From Magicicada septendecula (taxonomy: Eukaryota; Arthropoda; Insecta; Hemiptera; Cicadidae), in contig CM068367.1 of NCBI GenBank assembly GCA_034769895.1, forward strand, positions 350,549,111 to 350,613,110: 64,000 nucleotides of DNA, given 5' to 3'. This document shows, one piece after another, positions 20,610 to 37,677 of the stretch (position 1 is its first letter; every line of letters starts with the position of its first letter). The notes under the pieces were generated by a model, which did no database searches, was not told the DNA's origin, and saw only the letters and a program-made list of their open reading frames with translations. A program made the translations under genes and the position numbers.

Positions 20610-21085
20610 TATGGTGTCACAACTAAATGCACTGCATTCTGCCAGATGGTTTCTCCAAACTAACATCAATTTAAAATAGTACAAGTTGAAATTATCTGTA
20701 TACATATTATTATATAGTGGCATGGTACCCGTGATTCACTATAGTACTTTTCTACTTTAAATTTAATTTTATTCTAATAAACTTTGCGTTGACTGTAACG
20801 AGCTGTTTAAACTCAGTTTGTCTATCTATATTAGCGAGTCCTTTAAAGAGGAACATATAAGGATATACCACATCAATATCAAGTTGAAATTCCTTTAATT
20901 TCATACCTCACATGACATTTTTTGAAAATAATAATATTTGGAAGTTTCATTACTTTGGAGGTTCAATCCTAAATTTACCTCTTGGGAGTTAAATTTTTTA
21001 AAACCCATCTTAGCAAGCACCAAGGACTTAAGAAAACTTTACTGTAAAATATCAGCTTTCTTGGTTAAAGGATTCTGGAGTCACA
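20610..21085. other. Intron sequence, nothing seen
   Basis: AT-rich sequence between two DNA transposons with no exon-like frame or repeat. Confidence 0.5.
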
Positions 21086-21110
21086 GTGGTCAGTAGAGAC
21101 CGGATTATAT

Positions 21111-21138
21111 GCAAATGCATATTTGCATATGCATTTGC
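21111..21138. repeat. hAT subterminal palindrome
   Basis: GCAAATGCATAT and ATATGCATTTGC form perfect inverted arms around TTGC, giving four octamer-like ATTTGCAT sites. The right end carries spaced GCATATTT copies. Such clusters commonly bind hAT transposase. Confidence 0.7.
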
Positions 21139-21534
21139 ATATTTTGGCTATTTTTACAGGTTTTAGCACATTTTACTGAAAACCTGCTGATGGGGCATAT
21201 TTGCGCTTTTTTTACAGATCTTAATAGTTGTAGCCGACCTAAACAATGAAACGCATGGCTCGTATGAGCGAGCCCTCTACCGCTCTTAGCAGCCGCGCAT
21301 CATTTGTCTATACAATTAAACACAGTGACAGAACCGCGTAAGACAAGGACGGGCAACATGCCTACCGCACTACTCCGACACGACAGTCAAAACAAAATGC
21401 GCGCGTTGTTGTTGATTATAACTTGCTAGGCTCTGCATGTTTTACGTTAGTTTCGAGATTAACTGGCTAGGCTACGCACGTTTTATGTTAGTTCGGTCGT
21501 CTTTCTTATATTTGTGCCAATTTTAAAGTGTACG

Positions 21535-23011
21535 ATGCCTCCGGTGAAAAAGTGTCTCAACGTGGATAGTAGGCTATCCTGGAATATTTACTTATGACGG
21601 AAACATTTTATATTGTCAAGTTTGCGAAAAAGTGTTTCGTGCGCGAAAAAATTTCAAATAGACCAGCATGTTAAGACAAGTCATCATATCGCAGCGTTGA
21701 ACAACAAAGGTCCGCGACAACAACTTTTAACACAGGCAAGTACCAGTGTCTCTACTTCTAAAGACAAACAAAAAAATGACTTTTGCATGGATTTATGTGA
21801 AGCATTCCTTGCAAGTAACATCCGGTTTACAAACTTTCAAATCCTACCTCCAGACGTTTTCTAGGAAAATACTGTTTGAATCAAAATGTATCAGATGAAT
21901 CAACATTACGTAAAAATTACATACCAACAATTTACCAACATGTCTTGGACGAAATACGGAATGACCTTAATGATAGCATTATATGGATTTCAGCTGACAA
22001 AACTACAGACAGTTGTGGCCGTTATATTGCGAATCTGATCATCGGGAATTTGGAACTTGAGCCTTCTTCTTCTAATTTGGTAGGCTGCAAAGGACTTGAA
22101 AAGACAAATCATTCTACCATCGCCAGATTTGTGAATGAGGGTATTAAAAAAATATTTCCTGATCCTTCTGTAGATGAAAGAGTGTACATATTTCTCTCAG
22201 ATGCTGCACCCTATATGATTAAGGCAGCCAAAGCCCTCCAGGTAATTTATCCTAATTTGATTCACGTCACCTGCTTTGCTCACGGAGTCCATTGACTCGC
22301 CGAAGAAGTATGATGCAAGTTTGGAAAAGTAAATAAATTGATTTCGTCAACAAAGAAAGTATTCCTCAAGTCACCTGCTCGCATTAAGGCCTATAAAGAA
22401 AAATTTCCTACTGTGCCTTTACCACCTGAACCAGTGGTAACTCGATGGGGAATGTGGCTTGAAGCTGTACTGTTCTACAATCAACATTTCGATGCCATTA
22501 AAGGTGTAGTAAATGACTTCGACAGCGCAGATTGTATGATAGTTCGTCAGTGCAAGGAAGCATTTGAAGACTCTTCTATTAAAAAGAGCATTACTATGAT
22601 TAGCACCCATTTTTCCCACATACCGGAGAGTATTAAAAAGCTTGAATCTCATGTTTTGATGTTGAATGAATCCATTCAGTTGATGAGCAAAATCCGTCAA
22701 TTGAACTCCGAATTGCCAGAGATATTCCTGCATAAACTTAAAGAAATGTTTGAAAACATTTTACACAACAACCCCGGCTTCGAACCTTTATGTCAAATAA
22801 ATAATTTTATTAATGGCATGGGTGAACTTTTACCTGAGACAATATGCGCTAATGTAGCATTAAGTTCAAGTACTGCCCGGTAACCTTGGTGGACGTGGAA
22901 CGTTCATTTTCAAATTATAAAAATATTTTGACTGATAGAAGGCACAACCTTACAACAGAAAATTTAGAAAAATACCTGATTGTGAACATTTATAAAAACA
23001 AAGATTGTTAA
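21535..23011 (+). pseudogene. Decayed hAT transposase (BED finger, DUF659-type, dimerisation tail)
   Basis: Pieces of one protein run in order. First is a start MPPVKKCL, then a zinc-finger-like YCQVCEK followed by QHVKTSHH in another frame. Next is the catalytic part ([31 protein letters not shown]), then VVTRWGMWLEA. Last is the dimerisation tail DVERSFSNYKNIL with LTTENLEKYL, one frame later. Lesions include a stop after codon 20, frame changes near 21650 and 21865, and two in-frame TGA codons near 22293 and 22311 where CGA would be expected, as from CpG decay. The tail requires one more frame shift near 22880. It cannot make active transposase. Confidence 0.8.
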
Positions 23012-23202
23012 AAATAAAGACTGTTGAATATTTTGAGAAATACATGATTGTAAACATTTATAAACACAAAAATTGTTAAAAAATAAAGATTGTTGATGTA
23101 ATATTTTTGCATATTTTCACACTTTACTTGCATATTTTAAGCATTTTTCATGCATATTTCAGCCTTTTTATGTTGCATATAATCCGGTCCTCTAGTGGTC
23201 AG

Positions 23203-26200
23203 TGTGTGATATTTTACAATTATATGTGTACGTTGTGATGGTACATTTCATCACATATGTATAAGAGATATTATAACGATAACATATAAATAACAAGTAC
23301 TAGCACAAGCCATGAAAGGGAAAAAACTTATTAAAAAGTATGTAATTAACATTAAATTATCAATTCCAACATCCAACAAAAGTAATCAGAGGAGATTAAA
23401 TAAATATTTTGTAAGAAACCATAGTTATAAAAAGAAATTCAGAAAAGAACAAACAAAGAAAAATTTCTAATAACGTGACAAAACCCAATAGTTATGGTAG
23501 GTGAGGGGTATGAACAGATCCTATATGAACAATATAACATGAACTACAAATGGACTGATAATAAAAGAAAAATGAAACGGGCGCAATGAATATCACAAGA
23601 AAAATCAACATTGAATAGAAGAAATGAGAAGAGGCAAAGAACTAGAATTAGAACTGAGAAACAGAAGTTTGGACCAAAAAACATGACAAATTGACCCAAT
23701 TTAATGAATAAACTAATCCCATTCTTTTAATAAACAATACAATTGATAGGAGTACCCAATAAAGATAAAATAAAATTAAGAATGCAATGCAGTAGAGTAA
23801 ATAATAACAAAATATATAATAATTTAAGAAACCAGTGTAAATCTATGAGTTCAAACAAGTGAAGATAGTGAGAGCCCAAAATAATTAAATGATGATCAAA
23901 AGATCATAATATAAACCAGTGGGGAAGTGAAAGCCAGTGGGGGTTATCATTGAAGTGATAAAGGTCTTATGAACCACATATATGGAAATAAGAACCAAAA
24001 TATAGTGACAAAGTATTTTTTTTATTAAGTGTTTTGATAAAATCCAATGTTCTATGTCATGTATAATTATTTATTCATAAGGATTGAACACCTATTCATT
24101 TTTAAATAATGCACAGTTATTGGCTTATGCTATAATTTAAATAATAGATATAGTGACATACAAAAGAGTTAGGGTAATAAACACCCATGTTCAGTTATAT
24201 TAGAAATAGTTAATATGGGAGCCTGTGTGCACCATTAATTTATATGTTATAAAAGTTTTGTTGAAAAAATGTTAGTTATTTAGTGAACAGAATGTTCATA
24301 AACTGTTCAAAATGTTAATCAGGTAATTGGGAAAGATCTAATGTTATAAAAAGGATATTGTACAGAAATAACTGACTGCTAGACGTATAGGCCCAAGGAA
24401 TTGAGCCAGACTCAAGCAACATTGAAATATTTAGATAAACACTACTAAATTAAATAAAACAAAAAACAAAAGCTTGGTTTTGATAAAATATAAAGATGTT
24501 AATGGAGGGAGATGTATAAACCATCCATTGCTATCATAATATAGATAGTGAACATAATTGTAAAGTGTTTAGTAAGCCACTAAGCTGACATGGCTTCAGT
24601 ATTATTGTTATTGTCAGAAAAATAGGTATAGGTATTTAAATTAATGATATTGTATGTAAAGTAGGAATACTTAGAATTATGTTTAGTAGTAAGAATAACA
24701 ATGTTAAAAAATATTAGATCTGTAAGACATACAATAAAAATGCCAAACAAGATTAGGTCAATGCCTCAAAACACAAAAGTATAAACCTGTCAAAACATTA
24801 GATAAGAGGCCAAAATGGGGCGAGATTAGTATCAAAACGATTTAATTTTAATGAACAATAAAATGGTACTAGTTAAAGATAAATTTAAATCAAAATAAAT
24901 GAAACGTAATCTGAGGTGACAAATTTAAAAACGCCAATTTTCAAAAATAACTTTTTGAACGTGACGTGGGGTCAGGGCCTTAGACCAATCACAAACACCA
25001 AAAGCTAGGTCACCAACGAGATTTAAATATTTTTAGAGGGACAGTTGATTGTTAGACATAAAACTATAAACTTCAACAGCATATTGCTGGCAGTAAAAAT
25101 TAATATTAAATGAGAGAAACCTTACTCCAGGAGAGGCACTCCCGATAAAAGTAATACCGAAAAGATCGACAACACATGACACGACACCAGAACCAAGAAA
25201 AACCAACACACTAACGAGAATCTAAGAAAATAGATACCCAACTCAAAGCGTCCATTCCGTATATACGAAGCCAACGGTGAGAAATTTTGTTTAATTCCAG
25301 GAGAATACTACATAACATCACAACATAATTTCCACAAAAAAACATAGCTGTTCCAGATAAAGGAGGCTATATACAAACTATTACTATAAACTACTATAAT
25401 TAAGACTTTATTTAAAACACTTTAATTGGAATTTAAACAAAATATTTTTCTGAGGTGAGAACCAGGTAGTCCGCCATGTTGTATTACTCAAAGCACTGTT
25501 GCAAACTCTGAACACGAACAATTTTGGAAAACATTATTATATACATTTTGTAAGTTGATAAGAAGTAAATATATGTTTGTAATGCATTGTATTTTTAAGT
25601 GAAAGCATATTTCCTATCTTTCCTAGCAACTCCAAGTACTCATTACCTGAGAAACATAAAATATATATATTGTGAATTTTTGTTGTTGTTACGGACTATT
25701 TGTCACGGCGGATGAACTCATCCAATTGTAAATGCTCGACTAATGGAACGGTAACTTGACCAATGTTTCAAAGAAATAATGAATAAAAGATATAATTTGT
25801 CAATCATATCAGTCCTATTTTATTCCAGTAAAGTAATTATAAAGACTATTAATTACATGAAACAGAAGAGAAAATTTGAAGTGGGCGCAAGGACATCCAG
25901 ACACGAAAGTAGATCCAGTGGGCTGCATACACGATCTATTTGACCATTACTGAACAAATATTATTCACGCGCCGATTTCAAACGAACGGTGACACACTAA
26001 ATTCTCGTTCTTATAAAATCGTTGCTAATCATCGAATACTGAACAACAACACAGTAAACGATAACAAAAGAACTAATATAAATAATAGTCACAACATAAG
26101 GACATTTACGAACTGATTAACGAGTACAACCAAGTTTTGGAGGGTAACTATTTCGTTATCCGCAGTTCATAAAATACACCCGTAACAGATTAAAACGTTA

Positions 26201-26400
26201 TAACGTGCATTTCATTTCTAAATTACATGATCCAGTTGAAATAGCTAGGCCAACTTGCCTCATCTAATGTTATGTGTTTGATAGTCTTCACAGTTACAAA
26301 AATATTTTTGATCAATAATTTATGACAGTCTTTTAGGCCTAGATAATAATGCAGATTTCCTGTTATACCTCTTAGCTGTATTCACGTACTAGACCCCTAC
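23203..26400. other. A-rich intron sequence with one candidate LTR
   Basis: No long ORF. From 25687 (TGTTACGG) to 26187 (CCGTAACA) lies a block with inverted LTR-like ends and a more complex base composition, but the flanking 4-mers do not match and no primer site or polypurine tract is beside it. The rest is A-rich and unrecognised. Confidence 0.35.
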
Positions 26401-29290
26401 ATGTTAAAGCCAAACATATAAAGACAAATCTTAATATACACAGAGTACTTGTTAACTTACTTTTCTTTCCAGTTGTGAAAGGCCCCACAGTCACAACTCT
26501 CAGTCAACACTAACCACAATAAAGTGATTTGGAATAAATAATTTTTTATTTTCAACATTTTTAAAGTGGTGTGGTAATATAATGTTTGTTCTATGGATGC
26601 CATAGTAATAAGCTAACAATAATCTGAAGTACAATAATTGTTAACATTGGAATATCAACGCGAATATTAGACACTGGGTCTAATATGTGATATAATCATT
26701 TCATGTTATGTATAAAAGTATTCATGTTACGCTATACTCTTTAGTACCATTCCTTGTTGACTTTCTCATTACAGATATACCACACACTGTCACATGTATT
26801 GAACATGTTTTGCAGGAAAGGATAAATTATGATGTTTTACAAATGGAAGCAAGTCTGTGACTTAGTTCTTTTCTCCCCTTTATCCAAAATATTACATGGC
26901 ATTACTAACCTACCCATAACACTCATTTTATTATTCCTTTCTCCACAGTTGCAGCTTGGATTGTATGACAAGACATCAAAAAAAGGAAATTTTGACTTAG
27001 TGACTTCCTTCTCAAACATATTCAATTGTAAATACTGCCTACACTTTTTTAGTATTCAACACATCATGTTTATAGAGAAGAATAAAAAAAAAACTTTTTG
27101 TTTAGCATACTAAAGTTCTGTCAAAATACTGCTGTTCCTGCTATCCCTAATGCTGTCATTTCACTTGTAATATGCCTATTGTTAATAAAATTAAAAGCAA
27201 TATGTAAACAAATCCGCAGCCTGCTTAATACTTTGCTATTGCATCTAGTCTTATTACATATGATGTCACAGGGATTTCTTTATAGTTTTTGTTGGCCGTA
27301 TATAACTGCATATACTTGAAGACAACTCCTGATTTATGGAATCAAATCATAAAAATGATTAATTACTAAAGTAGGTTGATGAAAGTCTAATTTATTATAT
27401 TTTTAATATTACTCTCTGAAGTATAGTTTATGTTATCAGAAAGCCTACTTAATCTTACAAATTGTTTTACTTTGGGCATTAGCAAGCTTTTGGCACAACT
27501 TGATACAATAACGCTGTTCAACACGTTCTGTCATTAGGCACAAACTAAAAATGTGACAAGAACCTGTAACAGTAACACACAATGGCTGTTGGGCAGCTTA
27601 TGTGCTCTATGGGCTTCAAAATCATAAACACCCACAAGATACCCTGCTGTATTCTGCCAAATTTACCACTCACATTCAAATACGTTTCCAGAAGAAAAAT
27701 ATGGTTGGATTTAAAAAAATAGATTTCGTGCACACATACACCCCAGTATGTGTGATACAACTGTGATACAGTTGTGTGTATATCACTTGCTAAAAAATTC
27801 CTAAAATTAAAAAAATTAATACCACAGCATTTAGTTAGCCAATTCTAGCCATAGAATATGTACACTGAAAATGATACGAGTACAAAATGATGGGAAGAAA
27901 TTATTATTTTACTTCTGCACATACTAAACTAATTAGATACATGCAATTGTCTTATTACAAATATCTGTTGGACTATTTTTAACAAATCTGATTGGAAGGT
28001 ATGTCCATCATTAAAGTATGTAAAAGAAAAGGGGAAATTTTTAATGTTAATTTTTGGTGTTGCCAGCTTGTATATCATGAGAATCCACCTCAAATAAAAA
28101 TGACATTACAGACATAAGGAATTTTTGGGCTGTATCTGTCCTTATCATTGACTTGAAAGTCTGTCATTGTTATATTACGAATAATATATTAACAAACATA
28201 AATGATCATCCTGCACATACAGCAACATTTTAACTGGAACATTATGATGCTGTAACACTGTTGAAATGGTGACATTTTTCTTGAAGATAATTTTTATGGT
28301 GACAACTTGAACTATGCTGTTTTTGCACCTTAAGTTTTGGTATGGTACCTCGAAAGTCTAAGTAGTTGGTGAAAATATAGGAATCAGTGCATAGCTGCTG
28401 TACTCGGTAACAATGAGAAGTAAACGTACTCATTTCAGAGTTTCCAAGTAATTTTTTATTGTGACATTTAAACAAGAAAGAGGAATAATCACACTTTTTA
28501 GTAAATTACTAAAATGAAAAACAAAAAGGTTTAATTTTGGTATATCCTAGATTCTCTCACTCATTTTGCCTCATCTGATGCAACCTGTTGTATATATTTT
28601 AAAAATCAATCTATTATTTAATCAATAAAAGTTCACATAATACAAGTCTTGAGACTAAAATAAAGATAGTTTTAAGTAGAACTGTTTTAAAAGGAAGTTT
28701 CTGTTCCAGGTCAATAACAAAATTACTCCTAAGAATTGAAGATAAAAACTTAAGAAAAAGTGTACAAAATCACTTAGCTAATATTCAAACAATACATGTA
28801 TAAATGTAACATTAAAATTAAATATTCTACTATAGTGGAAAGCACAGAATATATAATAAAGAATGTACACTAAACAACAATATTGTTGTGTTTATATAAA
28901 GACATTTCACTTTTATTTTTTATTTTATAATACCAATATGTTTTTGTGTACTGTACCACAACATAAGGTTCCTTATAATAAATGCTTTTTATTATAAAAA
29001 ATGGTTTATGAATTATAGCCTATTTGGACATATTACAGCTTACTTAATCATTTAAGTAGCATTCTGTATTAAAATTATCACAAAATTATTATTATCTATG
29101 TTTTACATTATAGTACTATACAAGTTTTAATTTTATGTTTTTGGTATAGCAACTGATATACAGCACTTGTTACAACAGCTGAATTTAAGAATTTTTCTTT
29201 TTGAACATTACAATCAAATTACTTTGACAATCTCTCAATACACCTAAATACTATGATCTATCACTGAATTAAATACTACATTATACTAAA
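26401..29290. other. Intron sequence, no supported gene
   Basis: AT-rich. A pyrimidine tract plus CAG at 26931-26948 followed by an open stretch LQLGLYDKTSKKGNFD looks exon-like on the plus strand, but it is short and has no partner exon. Other short frames lack conserved features. Confidence 0.4.
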
Positions 29291-31755
29291 GAGCATGGCT
29301 AAAGTCCGTTGAGGGCGGAGCGTACTGAGCGCGCAACCTTGAACAAATCAGTACGGAGCGGTGTTGCCACACTGATTGCGTACTATTTTTAGACTATTCC
29401 TGGAAAAGGTGACTTGACTGAACACATCCTGTACCAATGTTTTTTCCTTGTTATGATTCAGTTGAGTGGGAGGGTTCGAACGGTTCAGTTTGTGACAAGT
29501 GCTATCCGATTTTGAAGTGATTGTGTAATCATGGAAGTTACAGGTGTTAACGCCAATACTTTTAGAAGTACAGGAAAAAAAGGAAAAACCCTGCATAGTG
29601 GTGAGAGGAACATTGTTTGGAATGTATACAATTTTTTTAAAAAGCTGTCGAATCCGCAGTTTAGGGAAACTGTTAACTTTAATCAATGTGCAAAATTGTG
29701 TAGTTTAGCCTGCAATATCAGTGAAAAGACTGTAAACAGAGTTTGCAAGGAGGCTAATACAACAGTGAATGAAGATCCATCTGATAAAACATTTTCAACC
29801 CCTGGAAAAAAAAGAAAAAGAAAATGTGAAATGACTGAAATGGACAAATTTGATGAGGACGTTGTACGGAGAACAATATTTTCGTATTATAATAAGGGAG
29901 AATTTCCAACAGCAGAAATAATAACTACAGATTTAAGAAACAGTTTAGGCTATAAGGGTTCAGTTTGGTCGACTCGTAGACTGTTAAAAAAAATTTGTTT
30001 CAAATATCGTAAAATGAATGATGGAAGGAAATTTTTAATGGAGAGAAGTGACATCGTGGCAGCACGCTTAAAATTTTTAAGGACAATGCACCAGTCAAGG
30101 CAGTCGGAAGATAAACGCCCTCTTTATTATTTGGACGAAACATGGGTCAATGAACACCATAGTCTGAAATACGGTTGGCAAGATAACAACGAATCATTTG
30201 GCGTTTAAGTACCCCTCGGTAAGGGAAGACGGCTTATAATATGCCACGTTGGCTCGAATGAGGGATTTATGAAAGACTGTGAATGGGTTTTCCAATCGAA
30301 GACTAACAGCCAGGACTATCATGACGAGATGAATGCTCAATCTTTCAAAGAATGGTTCATCTCATTCCTCAACCTACTAGAGGAAGGTTCTGTAATAGTA
30401 ATGGACAATGCCCCTTATCACTCGGTGCTGGCGGAAAAATACCAGCCACTAACTGGGAAAAAGAAGAAATTCAGAAATGGCTTACCAAAAAGTGTATTGC
30501 TTTTAGTTATAATGAAACTAAGGTGGAACTCTTAGAAAAGGTGAAGCCATTTAAGAACAAAGAAAAATGTACGAACTGGATGTGATTGCCAGTTTAATTG
30601 GTCATTCAGTGGTTAGACTTCCACCATATCACTGCCAGTATAACCCGATCGAGCTGATTTGGGCAAAGGTTAAGAGGAACGTTGCTGAAAATAACAAGAC
30701 ATTTAAGTTGTCTGATGTCGAAACGCTTGTCCGTGAAGCACTTGGCCGAGTGACCGAAGAGGACTGGCAATCGCGCATTAAACATGCCGAAAAACTACAA
30801 GAAGATGATGTTGACAAAGAATGTGCAAGGGCAGATAACCTTGATAAAATAGTGATCAATCTGGTAGATGACAGTGATACGGACAGCAATTATGCAGATA
30901 CTGAGTGTGACAACGACGACAGTGCGTCAGAAGTGCTAGCCACCCCCCTCGATGACGATGCAGATATTGCCGACACACTATCAGCAATTTAAGGTAGATT
31001 CACTTCAATGTCATGCTGTCAAAACCTAATAATTTATATTTATAATATTTAACTTAAATTTATAATATTTTATTCAATTAATTATATAAAATGTGTCGAT
31101 AAGAGAATTTTGGCACACTGCATTCTATATCAGCGCTACAATCTGTAGCAAAGCACACAACCAAATTGTCGGCGTGTCGCTAAAGTGTAATATAACGTGT
31201 CTAACTTAATTTTATTAATAACATGACAATTATTTTGTCATTTAAATTTAATTAATCAAAATAACAAAATAAATTGTTACAAAGCACATTTTCATGTTAA
31301 TAAACAACTACAATAAGAATAACTCAAAGATATCTTGGCATAAAAATACAATAGTATAAAATACTATGTCCGCTCTTTTACAAATTAGAATATAAGTATT
31401 TCTTTAATGTAGAATAAAATATCACTATTCTGTTAATAATTGTGACTTAATAAAACCAATTTAAAAATTAAATTGTTTTTCAGTATAAACATCTTTACAT
31501 CAGATAGATTACAATAAGAAACAATAATTTTATAAACGTTTTATACATTACTTATTAATTATTTTAAATTAAAAATGTCATTACTGTCTTTAATAACACT
31601 GTGACAATAGATGAGCGAAAAATAGAATAGATATATAGTTATTTATTTACCGGTAGTTAAATAATTGGAGCTTTCTATGAAGACAACTACTATACACTTG
31701 ACAACGCTGTGCTCTCACCTCGTTGGCTGCATCCCAACGGACTTCTCCTGTGCTC
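29291..31755 (+). mobile_element. Sailor-like (DD82E) IS630/Tc1/mariner transposon
   Basis: The centre is a transposase pseudogene with the DDE signature. Candidate ends: the left reads GAGCATGGCTAAAGTCCGTT and the right, reversed, reads GAGCACAGGAGAAGTCCGTT. These agree at 14 of 20 positions, with GAGCA and AAGTCCGTT identical. Outer borders and the TA duplication are not certain. About 760 bp of AT-rich sequence separates the transposase from the right end. Confidence 0.6.
29531..30992 (+). pseudogene. Sailor-like DDE transposase, broken
   Basis: The frame starts MEVTGVNANTF with a Lys-rich helix-turn-helix region (residues about 20-85), then a basic KKRKRK stretch. The catalytic motifs are YLDETW (first Asp at 30134), VIVMDNAPYHS (second Asp at 30404) and PIELIW (Glu at 30651), followed by an acidic tail ending TLSAI. 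Lesions: an in-frame TAA at 30206 where Lys is expected, and two 1-bp deletions between 30421-30460 and 30550-30567. Correcting the two deletions puts 82 residues between the second Asp and the Glu. That is the hallmark of the DD82E (Sailor) family rather than the usual 34-41. Eighty-nine residues separate the two aspartates. Confidence 0.8.
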
Positions 31756-35155
<3,400 letters not shown>

Positions 35156-35287
35156 TTATAAACAGAAATGTACAATATCTACAGCATCCTTTAACAAACT
35201 AAGTACTAGAACTTGACCCTGAAGTTTGCAAAACATATACATTAATCATTTACCTTTAATGTTTATTAAACATTAGTATATACTTAC

Positions 35288-35521
35288 TCTGTGGCATGGA
35301 AGTGAAGCTGATTGATATTATTTATAAAAGTTACTGTGTCTTGAAGACCATTCAGTTCATGCAAAGTAACTCCCCAGTGTAGTTTGAATACAAGATCATT
35401 CAGAATTTCTGAACCCTCCTGAAGTGGGTTAATCAATTCTTTAAGTTTCAGCTGATTCCACACATAAGGGTTGTCATTATTTATCACTTCCTGACTCTTA
35501 TAAGGCTTGTGGAAAAGCAAG
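35288..35521 (-). CDS. Internal coding exon of the unrecognised host gene
   Basis: On the minus strand the acceptor ATTCTAG leads to a 234-bp open exon ending GA before the donor GTAAGTA. The frame needs one base at the start (C) and leaves two at the end. It follows GA from the exon at 57779-57897 (giving Asp) and feeds the G of the exon at 3125-3578 (giving Glu). The encoded piece begins LLFHKPYKSQEVINN, contains NPYVWNQLKLKELI, and ends INQLHFHATE. Its amphipathic Leu spacing suggests an alpha-helical domain. No family was recognised. Composition, strong splice sites and phase agreement support a real exon. Confidence 0.65.
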
Positions 35522-37456
35522 CTAGAATGTAATTCAAAACATATTGTTCAATGTTTAAATTATTAATAGTTTAAACATATATAGTAAGTGCTGAACAGTT
35601 TTATAGACATATAGATATGGTAATCGTATGTCCAGCAATTAATAAGTTTTATGTTTCTGCATTAAATTTGAAATAAACTATTGTCTTTGAAACTCTCATT
35701 TGCATATGGTTTATCTTCCTTCTTTCAGATTTTATTATATTTTAACAATGGTTTAATGTGTATGACAGTATAAAAAAGAAAACTGAAACACTGTCAAAAG
35801 ATACAAATATTGTATAAGTACAAATTTTATTTATTTAGTATTATTTAATTTGTTTGGTTAAAGTTGTAAAATCTGTAGTGAAAATCTGTGGTGAAAAAGA
35901 CTGACAACAAATTGTTGATGGTTCTCTCGCAGGTGTCCGTGGATGTTCGTAGATCGTCGCAGATTCTGATTCGGCTAAAACAAACACAAGTTATTTACTT
36001 ATGGTGTATGAAGTTCTTGTCAATTGACCAATTCATAAATAATTGAATTGGTAACTCGATCCTCATAGGTCAGTGTTACACGGTGCCACCTGTGAAAGTA
36101 TTGCTGAAAATCTAGCTCGAGACTGTACTGTCTGTGTAATAAAAAGTCGTCAACTCTTTGTTTTTCTGTTATGAACTTATTTTATTAGCAAATCTTGATA
36201 ATAATTGCAAATCGTTACTTTAGAGTTTAACACAGGCTGTTTGCCTAGTCAGTCATTGACTTTACTTTCTATTTTGCTCTTAATCACGAGGGGTATAGAA
36301 AATTATTTAACATAAAATTTACAATGTACTTCTTGAACCTTGGTTCATTATGTTTACAATTCTTCAGTGGTTCCTTTGAGCCTGCAAGATACAAAAACAA
36401 GAAAAATGTCTGCGCTACTGTTTAACATTAGTAGGCGGAGTTAATTATTATAAACAATAAGTACATTAAATGGTTTCATAAATCATTACTATGGAATAAA
36501 TATCGTCAACTATGGTCAACCTTACATTTGCTTTACGCATAACGAATTAATCTTTAGAACAAAAATGATCTGGAATGGTTTCAAAATTATTAACCTATAG
36601 TCGTAACATTGACTATTATCAACATTGAGTTGGCTCTAGGCATACTGATTCAAATATTTAATAACAAAATAACATTAGAAGTTTATACAATTATGAACAT
36701 ATTGTCAATATTAGAACAACTTCAGGCATACTGAATTGCAATAAATTATTAACTATTCCAAAATATCAGGTATCAGCTTAATCTAAATATAAAAAAAATT
36801 ACATCAGTATTTAAATGATAAATTCACTTAATGTTTGTCAATTATTATTATATCCATTGTATGTACCACACTAGTTATTCAATCAATTATGATTTGTTAC
36901 TTAATCAGTGTTCATCACAATATTAATTGGTTGTTTATGTCTGATACCAATTGAATTCAAAAGTTCATATAACCTCTCTTTTCGAGATTTTATTATTCAT
37001 TTTTTAGTTCAACTTGGTTCGATATTTGTAATATCGGTAATAAATGTATTATTTATTTCTATAAAAATAATTATATCAGGTTTATCAATGTTTGTGAATG
37101 ACTGTTAGTCATTTTGTTTATTCACTATGAACCTCGTTAGTATATTATGGTTGGTTCCATGTTTCACAAAAATTGACAACTTAAAATCTCTGTTTTTTAA
37201 TTAATTATCATTAATAATCAATTAACACTATACTTCCTGTTAATACACTTGAATTGCAACTTTATTATGCACTGTGCAATTGCATTTCGCTATAATACAA
37301 GCGTTTTATTTAATCACTCGACGCTAAAAATTTTTTCTGTTTACGTTTATAACCGCACAGCTGATATCTTGAAAACGACTGTATTCGCGCACAGAAATTT
37401 GCCGTCGTCTCGCATCGCTAGTCTGAGGTAGAATAATAAAATTATTTTTCTTCTTC
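35522..37456. other. Intron sequence with a possible solo LTR
   Basis: A block starting TGTTACACGGTGCCACC at 36074 and ending ACA at 36803 is flanked by TCAG on both sides and contains AATAAA near 36139, so it may be a 730-bp solo LTR. With only a 4-bp match this can be chance. The last part (37250-37456) is more complex and adjoins the E3 insertion site. Confidence 0.35.
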
Positions 37457-37460
37457 GCTG

Positions 37461-37677
37461 TGTAACGGGGCTAAAAGGAGGGGCTTTTTATTTTATTAAA
37501 AAATTATAAATTTGTTTACATCTGTGTGGCCAGCCACGTGTTAAATAAAAGTTTTAGTTCAAACAAAGAAGTTGTAAGGTGTAGCTGTATGATGGAATGC
37601 GTCCAGGTGCAACGACGCAATACCATTCTCGGAACTGTAGTGTTGAGTGACACGCGCAAACACCAGCAGGTGCGCAA
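37461..37677 (+). repeat. E3 5' LTR, first part
   Basis: Identical in layout to the first 217 bp of the E3 3' LTR. It breaks off at GCGCAA, the E2 target site. It contains CATCTGTGTGGCCAGCCACG, a small hairpin kept in related LTRs. Confidence 0.9.

Larger units (their letters stand above)
21094..23194 (+). mobile_element. hAT DNA transposon
   Basis: The 2101-bp element has terminal repeats TAGAGACCGGATTATATGCA at the left and, read inward, TAGAGGACCGGATTATATGC at the right. A perfect 8-bp duplication GTGGTCAG (21086-21093, 23195-23202) is diagnostic of hAT elements. Subterminal GCATATTT and ATTTGCAT motifs recur at both ends. The inside is a decayed transposase gene. Confidence 0.85.

Noticed and set aside
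25687-26187. Solo LTR with TGTTACGG...CCGTAACA ends
   Set aside because: Flanking 4-mers (TTGT and GATT) do not match and neither a primer site nor a polypurine tract adjoins it. Kept only as a mention.
26931-27030. Plus-strand exon starting after TTTCTCCACAG
   Set aside because: Too short, with a weak donor and no phase-compatible partner exon.
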